From Aptenodytes patagonicus (lineage: Eukaryota; Chordata; Aves; Sphenisciformes; Spheniscidae), in contig NC_134949.1 of assembly GCF_965638725.1 (NCBI RefSeq), forward strand, positions 79,948,017-80,012,016: a stretch of 64,000 bases of DNA. Direction: 5' to 3'. A program made the translations under genes and the position numbers. Below the pieces are notes generated by a model, which saw nothing but the letters and a program-made list of their open reading frames with translations, searched no databases and had not been told where the DNA came from. Shown here piece after piece: positions 36,840 through 47,640 of this stretch (its first letter is position 1; every line of letters begins with the position of its first letter).

Positions 36840-39800
36840 TATTATTATTATATTTCAATTATTAAACTGTTTTTATCTCAACCCACGAGTTTTCTCACTT
36901 TTACTCTTCCGATTCTCTCCCCCCATCCCACCAGCGGGGGGGGAGTGAGCGAGTGGCTGTGTGGTGCTCAGTTGCCAGCTGAGGTTAAACCACAACAATT
37001 AGCTTTAAATTTATTTAGTCACAACAAAATAAGCCACATGTAAATTACCTACATCGAGTATGGTATCTTTTGGGTTAAGTCTATAAGCGTGCAAGCCTTT
37101 GGTAAGTGTTGCTTGAGCCTTTCAGGGCACATTTGGCATATAATTTTGTTTATAGATATCCCAAGGTAATTGAAAAGGCTTTTACTGCTTGAAGTCATGG
37201 CTGCTGAACAGTATTTTATATGAATAGCCACAAAAGTACCCTAAGTGGCTGGCGCACTTAGGGTAGCTCTAGTATCCCGAATAATTGTTGTCATACCAAT
37301 TGATTCCATGTAAAAATTCCTGAATTTGTGACACGGTTTGGGGATGGGGTGGGAGGTTTGTGTTTGGTGTGGTTTTTAATGTTTGGGTGTGTACATTCTA
37401 CTTGCCTTGTGTGCATATTAAATATATAAAAAAGACTTGCTCTTTGTTTTTTCTGACATAAAGGCATGATAACAGAGGTTGGGGCAACAGTCTCCTCTTA
37501 GTTCTTACTGTCCCTTGCTATGTTGTATAGATTGGAGTTACAGCTTGCAGCTCTTTTTCTTTCTTTCTGAGGTAGTTAAGACCACGATACCATTTTCAGC
37601 ATTTCCTTTTTTTGCTGAATGGTTGAGAAAAGCTCTTTTTCCCTGAAATGATATGCTGGCACAGTTGCTGCTTTTCTTTATTAAACATGTGAGCCAGAGG
37701 TTTCAGGTTGCCAGGCCTTTCAGTGATGTTGTCTTTAAGAGAAAGCTATGTTACAGAGGGAATTTCTATGCATCTTTTTCCCAAGAGAGAAAACTAGGGC
37801 ATTCAGCCTGAGAATGAACTTCACAGAATAAATCTCTGTATCTGACCTCGGATGCATAGAACAGAAGTCTCCAGCAGTTTCAGCATTCTGAGTAGCTGGT
37901 TTGAAGACCTTAATCTCTTGAAGGTGCAGTCTGACACTGTGTTTTGCTCTACCCACATCTGCTCTACCTGTCAGTGACTGCCAGAAGCGGAACTCCTTTT
38001 TCCTGTTCCCCAAGTTTCATTAATTTTTTTCTGTTGTGTCTCTTGCAGTGGATCTAATGATCGTGAAGCTTCAGGATGTGTTAGATCATTTCTCAAATTC
38101 AAAAGAAAATGAACTCTGGTCTAGAATGAGTGACTGCTAGATCTGACTGGGAGGAGTGAATGTACAGTCTGAGGTGGCAGTAAAGGAAGGGAGAAAGCAA
38201 ACCCACCCTTTCTAAGGCAACCCGCAGTTATTGTAATTTGGATAAATTATAATATGGGAATGCATCTTCAGAGAGGAAGACATTTCCTAGAATTTAGCTT
38301 TGGATCAATCATTATCTCCATGGCCATCATCTGTAATCCTTAAGGTTGCCAGTATCTTTAGGGGATGTAAAAAAATAAAATATTTAAATAAATAAAAAAA
38401 AAAACCCAAACAAAAAAAAACAACATAAAACCCAGCAAGTCACGTACTCCAGGAGAAACATTTTTTAGTCAGTCTGCTAGTCAATCGGTAAAGAATCCCA
38501 GCAGATGACTGAAGGTAGGGTATCTCAGTTCATCACAGCCTCCCTTCGTTACAGGATTTGATGTTGCTGCCCCCTGTGAGAGTGGTTCAGCTTCCTCCAC
38601 TTACCATAATACCACTGCCAATGACTTTACTGCTGACAAGCTTATTGCTAATGGTTCTTTTTGTTCTTCTGGAATTAATTAGCAGGACAATGAATTGATG
38701 ATATGTTTGGTACCGTATTTCCCAGTGGTGAAGGATCCTGTACTGTAAGCATTTTAAGTGTGTGTAGTGTCTAGAAAATTAATGCTATCCTTCCTTTCAG
38801 ATTTTCTCTCACCTAAGTATGTCTTAATCAGGAATACCGACATTGCTTTTGTCCTTGGTATAAGAGAAGACTTTTACTACTAACTTAAACTGTCAGTTAT
38901 TCCTTCTGAAGTCATTCATATGTAAGTAGCGTTTTAATTTGGCAGGCCAGGTAACAGAAATGAAGGCTACCCAGAGTCCTGACTAGAAGATAACGTTTTT
39001 CACTTCTTTTGATGTGATTGTAATTCCATAGCAGAATCTTACTGTTGCAGAAAGAGGTTCCTCACTAAGGATAATAACACTTGGGAATGCCCAGTTTAGC
39101 AGTACAGTGGTAGATACACTGATTGTATTCTTGAAATTAGAAAGAAAGAGTCTTCTTGCTTTATATAGCATAGGACTTGAGTCATTTCCAAGACACTTTG
39201 TAGATAATGCTAAGAACATGAGAGGATGTGATTACAGAGGATCTCTAATTTAATGACGTCATATTTATAGACTTGTTAACAATCTTACAGACCTTATGTA
39301 GCTAGAATTTATTCCTGGGCATACCACAACAGCTTGATAGTTTTCCCGATAATGTTGTTACCATGGACATTTGATGGCGTTATTCTGGTTCCTTATTCAC
39401 TCAACATTATGTCATTACTAACACATTCGGAGCCAGCAGCCACTTCAGAGAAATAGCTTTTGAGGCTTTGAGTAAATTATGTATTTGCATTAACTGTGGA
39501 GCCTTTTTCTTTCACCTGAAATGAAATATTTGAGTGCCTAAACATAGAAGAAGAATGCTAACTTTTCATCATTCTTTGAACTGTGCTGTGCAAATATCTT
39601 TTATCACTTACATCCTATTCTTGATATTCAATGTCTAGAATCACCAATATTTCAACATTTTTACCACGTTTTCAGGCATGAGGAAATGTAGTGCACGCAC
39701 TGATTTTTAACAGACCTTGCTAAGCAGAAGTTCCTAGCTTGAATGTGCTGGATGTGCAATTCTCTACTATGAGATAAGTGTCTGTATAATACAGACAAAG

Positions 39801-42800
39801 GAGTTGTATTTACTGTACAGATTAATAATACTTCTTTCACAAGTTCCTAAGACCCTGGATAGGTCACTCTGGTCATCTGTGAGCTTTGTGACTTAGTGAT
39901 AAGGACTTCAGAAGCTGTGTATTCCTTTAGTCCTGTGTTGGCGTTAGTTAGTTCCTGACACACTCGAGACTTGGTCTTATTCTAAGCATGTGAAGTCCTG
40001 GCCTCGTAATGCTTCTATGTGCATTTCTTCTTTTGCTTTATGACTTGAATCAACAGCGAAAGGAGCCATTTAGTAGTAGGGAAGGTATATAATGTTGGAT
40101 CACAAATCAAAATAAATGAAGGAGCATCTATTTGTGCATCTGTTTTTTTCTTCCATGCTACACCAATGAATTATGTTTTATTAGGGATTTGACTTGATAG
40201 GTTAAATCTGATGCATTTTCCAAGTTTAAAATCTTTCTTTTACAGTGTCATTAATCATTGCATAGAAGTGCTACACGCATGGCTATGCACAGAGCTGGGA
40301 GTTTCCTCCAGTAAGATTCCCAGGCAGCTCAGAAATTTTAGGCTCTCCCCCTTACTGAGAAGGTTAGGGTTACAAGGTCTAAGTGCCTTTTTTGGATCTG
40401 TTGCTAGATCACAGTGGAGTGACATTAATAAAGTGATCTAAATAAAAATTACACATTTTAAGCTTTGAGGCCAGTAATTATGTGAGGTCCATCCAAAAGG
40501 ACTTTCAGTTAAAAAATGTGATTTACTCTGGAGCATTTTCAGAACTAAAAATAATTGCTCGATTCATAGTATTAATAAGCTAGAAGTACATACCCAGATA
40601 TTCTGGTTCAGTGTACCAAAAATATCGGATGATTGAAAATCTTTGGGTTTTTTGTTTTCTTTTTTTCTTGGAAATTGTAATGTCGTAGTTCCTGTCAAGT
40701 TATTATTGACTCTTCTGGAGGAAAAAAAAACTTCAGGGAAACACATTTTGGATTAAAAAAATTGCTTTAAACTTCTGGTAAAAATTGTACTCACTGACTT
40801 CAGTGAGATGAAAAAGTGGCCTTTAGTTTCCAGTGTATTATTCCATGTTATGATGGCAGAGCCAGTAATTACTAGATCTGAAGTTGGTGTTTTGCCACTT
40901 GAAATTTGATTTGCTTGAATTTTTCCATTTGTCTAAAAGCAGACATTTCTTTTCTTGCTCTAGACTAGAGTGTACGTTCCTATTAGATGGCTGGTAAGTA
41001 TTTTTAAATATGAGGGTTTCTGCATCATCTAAGTTGAACTGTGGCTTAGCTAATTTATAATTCTAAAAAAATGAATTTATCTTTTATTAGTTTGTTTGCA
41101 CATCAAATACTTTCGTTATTTTGATGGAAACCTCAAGGCTGTTTTCAGCCGTGGAGTTTATTAATCTAGGATATGGTACTTGGTATTATTTGTTATTTCT
41201 TCTTCTGTCCAGTCCCTGACAGGTTGTTGTGCATCTTTGCTTGGAGCAAATAGAAGTCACTCTTTGACAGCCTGATGATTTGGGAGAACTGCTGTCATCC
41301 AAACTCGAAGCCCATAAATATAAATGTAGAGAGAAACCCAGGTTAGCAGTCTCCTCTGGTGTGGCGTGGATCACTGTGCTTGCCAAGTTAGGATTCTTCT
41401 CCATAACATTTGCAAAGGAACAGGTTCCCACACGTGTGTCTAGATAGTCCTGTCATTCTCAGTTGTTTGTATCTTCTAGTTACTCTGCCTGCTAATTTTC
41501 AACTTCACCTTATATGCCGTAGAAGACTATTTTACCTGCTATGACTTTCTTGATGCATAACCCTTCATTTTTCATTTGTCCTTATCCACTTTCTAAACGT
41601 GTGTGTGCCAACCAGTGAACTACTAATCGGCAAGAAAAGTACAGAGCTCTTCTACTGAACTCATAAAGTGAATATTCTCAAGCCAGTGATTTTTGAACAG
41701 AGCATGAGACAATCTTGGACAAACTCGAGAGATAGGTATCCACTGATCTGTTGCAGCCAAGATATATGCGTAAAACTACATATGCGAGAGACAGGTCTGG
41801 CAACCTGTGCTCTTTGTGGCCTAGCAAGAAGGAGGTTACCTGTCCTCTGTCCAGATGGAAGCTGGCACTATGCATTGTTCCGGATGGTTTAGTTTACGCA
41901 TTACAGAAGAACAAGACAGGATTAGAAATGGATGATGCATAGCGTTATCATTCTACTTCAAATTAGTTTACTTAGCCTAATTCTTCTTTGGAAGGTAAAG
42001 GATTTTACTTCAAAGTAAAATTTTATTTTGAAGTAAAATCATCATATTTGCTTTCTGGAGTTTTGTAAGGGGAAAATTTCCTCTGAATAGGTGACTATGA
42101 CCTTATAGTGGACATTAGGAACAGTGATTTCCATAGGAAATGCATATTCTGATTTCTAATACTACAGATATATTCACATAATATGATTCAAGTTTGCATT
42201 TTGTATCAGCAAAGGGAACAGATTCAAGGCTGCATCTTCAGGCTTAACACAGGTATCTCCTGTCTGTTTGTTTGTTATGAGTGCTTAACCATGGTCTCCG
42301 TGTAGATTTAATATGTAATATAAATCAAGGCTAGTGATTCAAGATAGTAAATTTTTATCGTAAATTTCTTCCATATTGTGTCTGGCCTCCAAATATCAAC
42401 TGGTATTTGCTTGTGGATAAATGTGAAACTGTTTTTTATTTAATTCTGGCTTTTCTTATAAAACAAAATTATTTTTCCCCAAATTACTTGCTGTATGTGA
42501 TATGACAACATTAAAGAAATGTATACTATTAGATTTTCAACCTTAGCCAATAGAACCATGATCATAGTATTCATATGTGATGCTGTTGACAACTGCATGC
42601 AAGTGGGAAAGAAATCTGTTATGATATGCTAACTTTGTCGCATCCCTTAGTTAATATTTTCTCTTGGAAAAACTATCAGTTCTCTCCTTTCACTGACTTT
42701 AGGCTGCTGAACTAGCTGAGAGAAAGAAGTTGGAAAAGTATCAAAAAATGAAAGATGACATGGATGAAATTTCCAGTCTCCTTCAAGGAAACTTGCTTTC

Positions 42801-45703
42801 TGAAAACCCTGAACAAGCAGTCAGTTCCTTTGGTAGACATCGTGTGATCACAGATCGATGGAAGGGAATGAATCAGGATCAGCTGATGGCAATCCGTTAC
42901 TCTCAACAGCAACAAGTTCTGGAGAAACTGGTATTTAAGCTTATGTGCATATTCTGTATTCCTGGTTGTAGTAATATTATAGACAATGTTTGTAGAAGAA
43001 AACGTTTTTGTTTGCCCTGCACGTCCCATTGTAAGACTGTGTTTTCCATTGATCTGAATTTTACCCAAACTTTAATCCATCAAACTGAATACAGTGTCTC
43101 CAAAGCAGCTGGGAAATGTCATGGAGCAGCAGGAGTGGGCTGGAGCCCTGGAGTTGGGCTGGGAGGAAGTTTGCTGTGGAGCCCAGGGCCAAGGGGCCTG
43201 GGGGATCTTGGGGCATGGTCCATGGTGGCCCAGCTGAGGAGCAACGTCCTGCACAGCCCAACACCCAGGCTTCATGGTGTGGTTTAGGACTGGAGACTGC
43301 ACGAGCTGCCTGCAAGGGATGAGCAGGAATGGGCTGCTCCATAGGGGAAGAAGAGCCAGGAGCTGAGGGTGAAGGCAGGGCAGGCCGGAGCAGTGTTCTC
43401 ACGCTCAAGGGTACTTGAGCAAGACAAGTAGAGCAGGTCCAGTGATCCTGCTCATGCATATTTCATAGACTTAAAAGTTCACGAATGCAGCCTTTCTACC
43501 ATCCCACACAACTATGAGCCACGCTCTAGGATAGAATTACAATAGAAAAACTAAATATTGCTAATAAGTGCTGCTCTAAAGGTCTATGGAAGCAGGCAAT
43601 CAAAATGAAGAAATCTACCCTTCCTATGCAGTTACGAGTGTACAGGCCTAGGTATTGTGAAGCAGGATGCTACTTACCTCATTCAGTGCAGAGGCTGGAT
43701 TCATAACAGCTAATGAATAGCTGTTCAATTTTATTTTTTAATCCCTATAATACCGTATGCTACACTATGTCTTATCTATGGCTGTTATTAAAGCTGAAGA
43801 TAGAATTGTCATTTTCCTGGCTCTCCTATGACCCTAAAGTGAACCCATTCAAGTAGTTAAGCTGGCAGAAAATGAGCCCCACCAAGAAAAGTGAGTGTTT
43901 TGCAGGCCTGGTTTCTTGAATCAGTTCAATGTGATGTCAGACAAGAAGTGAGGAAGTGATAGTATAACAGGGGCAGAGGAAAAAGCAGTTTGGGTGTACT
44001 CATCTGGTGTTGGCGGCTCAGTTATTACACTGAGTTAGCTATATTCTAAGCCATACTGATGTCTACTGACTTCTGACCTCAAGAAATTAGAACTCCTGCT
44101 AACAGGAACTTAAAAAAAAAAAAAAAATCTGTCCTGATGCTCTGGGTTTTTAGAGCGCGCTAATATGTCGGAGAGAAATAGTAATCCACTGATTAACTTA
44201 CTTCTGCCAGGCAGCAGATCCTAATTTTCTTACCTTGTGCAGAGGTAGGAGTCTGTCTTGCTCCCTGGAAAAGGATAGCTTTCTCATCTGCAGTATCTTA
44301 CTTCTGCCTAATGCATGAGTTCCTACCTCGTTTGGAAGCGTTCTCTTTTTCTCCCTATTTCAGATGCTACCCCTAGTGTTCCGTAAAGGCAAGCAAGTTT
44401 GTTTGGATGAATTTACCAGTCAGACTTTATATATAGTTTCATCTTTGAACAAAGAGAAAATGAAGCATTTTTTTCACTCCTGTAGAGACTAAAAGACGAA
44501 GAACGCCGAAGAGATGCTGAATGGGACAGGCAAAGTATACAGGCTGCAAGAGCACAGTTGGTTTTAGAGCGGCATCAACAACGACAGAATCGGGAACGCC
44601 GCCAAGTTTTAGATAACATAAACGCAGAGCTATCTCAGGAGCAGAAATCAAAGTAAGTACCAAAAGAGTTTCCTTCGTTTCAAATAAAACTCTTTACCAT
44701 TAACACAATAGCTTGGCTTTCAAAGAGCTTTTTTACTTGTATTTTTCGTTACTTTTTTAATACACTTGTAACAAGTTTATACTTCTAAAAAAATCAACAA
44801 TTCAGCTTAAGTGTTTTTCAGTACTATTTAAACAATCTTCAAAGAGTAAGTTATGATTGTTACTGACTTGTATGAATTTAGTAGCTGGAATTCTTAAAAG
44901 TGTTCCACTGACAACAGACTGTTTATATAGATAGCAAAATGGAGAATAAATACAATTAACTATGCAGAAAATTATATTATCAGGTGTAAAACAGTACGTG
45001 TTTCTTTAATTTACCTTAGTTTTCTGAAACAAAAAAGGATGGGTATCAGTAGAACTGCCAGTTTCTGATAGCTCAGGGTTAAGCTAATGGCACAAATGGA
45101 GCTTTTCCATTATGTATGACAAAACTAGATGATTCTTTAGCTAACCACTGGACATGTCTTGGTGGACAGGTCTTGTGTCTGCTCTAATGGGAAAGGAGGA
45201 AGATAATATGTGAAGGGAAAAAAAAATCAAACCCAAGTGATTCAGTGTTCTATTCTTCCAGTCTTTTTTTTTTTTTTCCTTTTTTTTCATCATGCATGCA
45301 TGCATACATTTTGCAAAAGAATTTCCAGTACCTGATGCTTTCCTGTTACGAAAGCAAAAATTTGGAATTGTGCTAATTTAGTTTTTCATTGTGAGATTTT
45401 TGGTAGGTTATTTTAGGATGAAAAAAAAGTTTCCTATATTGAGACGTGTCATACATTTTGGAGAAAAAGATCTAGTTATATTAAATTCCATTTCTAATAA
45501 TTCTGAATTTTATGAGCCTTTATGAGTGTTTATGCATTAGATCTTCTTTAGGTTTCACAGGTTACTTCTATATTATAATGAGAAAACATTTACTAACTGC
45601 ATTTTTTTTATTTATTGCTAGGAACATTTATCTTAAAGAAGAAGCATATTCAAATTTTCCAACAGGCCAGTATTACGCACAGTTTAATACCACCAGCCGA
45701 TGA
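29205..45703 (+). CDS. RIBC2: RIBC2, RIB43A-type ciliary doublet-microtubule protein (complete, 7 coding exons)
   Basis: RIBC2 belongs to the RIB43A family, filamentous proteins that bind inside the A-tubule of axonemal doublet microtubules of cilia and sperm flagella. Seven exons (29205-29321, 32950-33031, 34583-34927, 35630-35748, 42703-42930, 44486-44652, 45622-45703) join in one frame of 379 codons plus TGA, close to the human length I recall (about 380). The protein is almost all charged alpha helix. Conserved blocks are FQKNFQKPETRREFDLSDP, MGEDLN, EWSLQQQRDWKNA, LLSENPEQA, DRWKGM and the end YYAQFNTTSR. The ATG at 29205 has G at -3 and aligns with the human start region. An in-frame ATG at 28842 lies in the promoter and is rejected. 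Introns 1 and 4 are the longest. Confidence 0.96.
30722..30777 (+). repeat. 28-bp tandem duplication in RIBC2 intron 1
   Basis: Two copies with period 28 bp. The 26-bp core starting AATAACC and ending GATGTGGG (30724-30749 and 30752-30777) is identical, so it is probably recent. Confidence 0.93.
32950..33031 (+). CDS. RIBC2: RIBC2 exon 2 (residues 40-66, 67 split)
   Basis: An 82-bp exon, VDKDALDTQVKDRKIQEAAE to NEEL. VDKxALDxQVxDR is a RIB43A family signature. Acceptor TAATAG, donor CTTG|GTATAT. Confidence 0.94.
34583..34927 (+). CDS. RIBC2: RIBC2 exon 3 (residues 67-181, 182 split)
   Basis: The 345-bp main exon of the RIB43A domain. It encodes EMKQNDKIMCMLEERQKND, FQKNFQKPETRREFDLSDP, GLQKFMGEDLNYDQRMKF and EWSLQQQRDWKNALADQKFA. 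Acceptor CTCTAG, donor GCAG|GTAACA. Confidence 0.96.
35523..35557 (+). repeat. (CTGT)n and (CT)n microsatellite
   Basis: CTGT repeats pass into CT repeats in RIBC2 intron 3, about 70 bp before the exon 4 acceptor. Confidence 0.85.
35630..35748 (+). CDS. RIBC2: RIBC2 exon 4 (residues 182-221)
   Basis: A 119-bp exon, DLYDKSRIELDQKTMEQQRK to RRAVCAATKDFNKTQ. The RxAVCAxxKDFNKxQ block is conserved. Acceptor ATTTAG, donor CAG|GTAAAT. Confidence 0.95.
36431..36997 (+). mobile_element. Solo LTR of an endogenous retrovirus with 5-bp target duplication
   Basis: A 567-bp element starting TGTCCTGG and ending ACAACA, flanked on both sides by ATTAG (36426-36430 and 36998-37002). It has LTR features: a TATA-like TACATAAA near 36696, a polyadenylation-like ATTAAA near 36861 and an internal (TTA)n microsatellite. 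I recognise the family from memory as a common neoavian LTR; the exact name is uncertain. No internal retroviral genes are present, so it arose by recombination between LTRs. It is in the same orientation as RIBC2. Confidence 0.9.
36807..36852 (+). repeat. (TTA)n microsatellite inside the solo LTR
   Basis: About 15 TTA/ATT units with one interruption, lying between the TATA-like box and the ATTAAA. Confidence 0.9.
42001..42040. repeat. Near-perfect 40-bp palindrome
   Basis: Left arm 42001-42020 (GATTTTACTTCAAAGTAAAA) and right arm 42021-42040 are reverse complements with one mismatch in 20 and no loop. It lies in RIBC2 intron 4, about 660 bp before exon 5. Confidence 0.95.
42703..42930 (+). 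CDS. RIBC2: RIBC2 exon 5 (residues 222-297)
   Basis: A 228-bp exon, AAELAERKKLEKYQKMKDDM then SSLLQGNLLSENPEQAVSSF and HRVITDRWKGMNQDQL. Acceptor CTTTAG, donor CTG|GTATTT. The frame stays open into intron 5 by chance. Confidence 0.95.
42931..44485 (+). other. RIBC2: RIBC2 intron 5
   Basis: A 1.55-kb intron with a GC-rich block at about 43095-43455 (separate entry). The remainder is ordinary AT-rich sequence with an A-run near 44113-44127. Confidence 0.75.
43095..43455. repeat. Isolated GC-rich block of unknown origin in RIBC2 intron 5
   Basis: About 360 bp rich in G and C, with sharp edges against AT-rich intron. It has few CpG, unlike the promoter island. Both strands hold open frames that look like composition effects. 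No terminal repeats or target duplication were seen. It may be an inserted element fragment. Confidence 0.5.
44486..44652 (+). CDS. RIBC2: RIBC2 exon 6 (residues 298-352, 353 split)
   Basis: A 167-bp exon, RLKDEERRRDAEWDRQSIQA to NINAELSQEQKS, a highly charged helix. Acceptor CTGTAG, donor AA|GTAAGT, a strong site. Confidence 0.94.
44653..45621 (+). other. RIBC2: RIBC2 intron 6
   Basis: An AT-rich intron with poly-T runs and a short (ATGC)n run at about 45291-45306. No other feature recognised. Confidence 0.7.
45622..45703 (+). CDS. RIBC2: RIBC2 exon 7 (residues 353-379 and stop)
   Basis: The last coding exon, NIYLKEEAYSNFPTGQYYAQ then FNTTSR and TGA. The PTGxYxxQFNTxSR end is a family hallmark. 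Acceptor TGCTAG. Confidence 0.95.
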
Positions 45704-45748
45704 CATTCTGGATAAATCAACCTGAAATATTCAGAAGTGTGTAGACAT

Positions 45749-45754
45749 ATTAAA
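45749..45754 (+). terminator. RIBC2: Possible RIBC2 polyadenylation signal ATTAAA
   Basis: ATTAAA lies 46 bp after the stop codon, and a T-rich stretch follows about 20 bp later. No AATAAA is seen nearby. This suggests a very short 3' UTR but is unproven. Confidence 0.4.
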
Positions 45755-45759
45755 ATTTT

Positions 45760-46200
45760 TAATTGAGCAATCCCATGTTTTATTATTTTTATCTGTTCCC
45801 TACCCTGTTCAAACAGTGCACTCAAACTAAAGGACAGTCTGCTAGGCCACATCTGTTCTAAGAAGAGGAAAACACTGTAATAATTTTTAAACTTGATTGT
45901 TTTTCTAAAAAGTACTAGTAGATTCAGTAGTAGGTTGTTTGACTATTGTGTCTCAGGCTTTACATTATCCATGCCTTTAGAAATGAATTTCTGGAAAGGA
46001 ATCACAATTTAAAATATAATGCTACTTTATGCAACTTGGTCAGAGGGGAATGCTGCCTGACATAGATCACAAGTGATGCACACTTAGCAGATTCTATGGA
46101 GGGGGGAAGAAAGATGACCTAGGCAGAAAGTTTTGTGGGTTTTTTTGTGGTTTGTTTTTGTTTGGGTTTTCTTTTGTTTTTTTTAAAGCAAAAAAAGCAG
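45760..46200 (+). other. RIBC2 3' flank with T/G-rich tract
   Basis: Intergenic. A T/G-rich tract at about 46135-46195 resembles those in the SMC1B introns. Nothing else is recognised. Confidence 0.6.
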
Positions 46201-47640
46201 CCAGACACAAAAGCAAGCAAAGAGGAAGAAATGGACAAGTTGGTCAGAAATACTGCTCTTATTTCCTGAATACTAGGAATAAGAAAAGAAGATTTCGATA
46301 GTTACCGAGGTGATAATAGCATTGAGGCATGACACAGAAATGGAATGTGTGTTATAGTAAGTGGGGAGAAGTATGGGGGAAAGTATTCCTACATACACCA
46401 TCACTCGTTAGAAATAACAGAAAATTTAAGGGCAGTGTGCCACTAAAGAAGAGTGTAGGGAGAGTTTACAGATGTGATGGAAGAGGGAGGAAAAAGCAGG
46501 CATGCACCAAACAAAATCAAGGAGAAAATCTCAGATTGTGCAAGGTAATTCAGGGAAACAGTTTGCTTCCTGTCTTTATGGTTACAGAATTGACTTAGCA
46601 ATGGAAGAGCCAGTCAATGATATTTGAAAAATGGGCAAGTGAAACACATGGGAAGAAAATATGGAGAAGCAGTGTAAGAAACTAACTGCACAAGAGAAAT
46701 GGATGATGGAGATAACCAGAAAATGAAATCCAGAAGGGAAAGAGATGACATACAGAGAACTGGAAAAAGGGTTAGAAGACGTAATGATCTAAATCAGAAG
46801 AAAGAATGAAAGAGAGATGAGAGATTCAGCTAAACGTCCAAGACCTCTAAGATTGTGAACCCTTAATAAAAATAGAGAGGCCATTTATGAGAATAGATCT
46901 TGAAATAAGCATGTGTAGCTTGCCAGAATCTGGGATGTAAACTTGGGATAAAAACATCCTGAAGATATTGGCATGGAGTCCGCTGATTGTTCTTTGTATC
47001 GGGGTAAGTGATAACTTTGAATTCTGGTGAAACAAGTTGCAGATGACTACACCAAGCTAAGCAGGAAAGATGTTTAAAGAAACTGAGGCTGAAGTGAACT
47101 TTAATGAGTTATTCTCATCTTTGTGAAAATAATGAAGAATGCATGGTTCTCAAGATAGATACTGATAGGAGGATTTTGACGTGTTTGAAGGAAGCATTCC
47201 TTGAAAGGGGACTGTTCAAACAGGTCTGTTTGCTCAGTTGAAATACTGGCCCTGTGGGATCAGGCTGATATGACTAATTACCATTTTGAACTAGATAATA
47301 ACAACAGGAGTTTGGAAAAGACCGTCATGTTCATCCCTCTAGATGGAGAGAAGGAAGAAAATCAAGTAAGGAGAATATAAAAATGGGTAAAGAAGTGTCT
47401 TGGGACAGGATAACCCATAGCAAAAAGATACGTCCCAATTTTAGTATATTAATACAACTGGAACTAATTGGAGTATAGATAGAAACTAGGTAGAAAAGCA
47501 GTGTGGCTGGAACACAGGAACTGAAGAATGTGCTATTCAGAAAAGTTGGAAGATAAAGCTGAGAGGGGATCACAGTTGCACCGTTAACGATGAGCCGGAC
47601 TACAAAGAACCAAGAAGGGATGGTATTCCAGAGATTCTAA
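46200..47640 (+). other. Purine-rich intergenic stretch
   Basis: The plus strand is visibly rich in A and G over about 1.4 kb (GAAAGAGAGATGAGAG-type text), with no long open frame and no repeat family I recognise. It could be an old element or a noncoding transcript. Confidence 0.45.

Larger units (their letters stand above)
35749..42702 (+). other. RIBC2: RIBC2 intron 4 (6.95 kb)
   Basis: The longest intron. It holds a solo LTR (36431-36997), a T/G-rich tract (about 37330-37395) and a 40-bp palindrome (42001-42040). The rest is AT-rich with nothing I can assign. Confidence 0.75.

Noticed and set aside
36431..36997. Retroviral genes associated with the LTR
   Set aside because: Only one LTR with matching target duplications is present, and no gag, pol or env sequence was seen nearby.
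42730..43287. A 185-codon open frame running through RIBC2 exon 5 into the intron
   Set aside because: Similarity to RIBC2 ends exactly at the GT donor after 42930, and exon 6 continues the protein in phase. The rest is chance read-through.
43061..43459. A 132-codon minus-strand frame in the GC-rich block
   Set aside because: It follows base composition, has no known relative and would be antisense in an intron.
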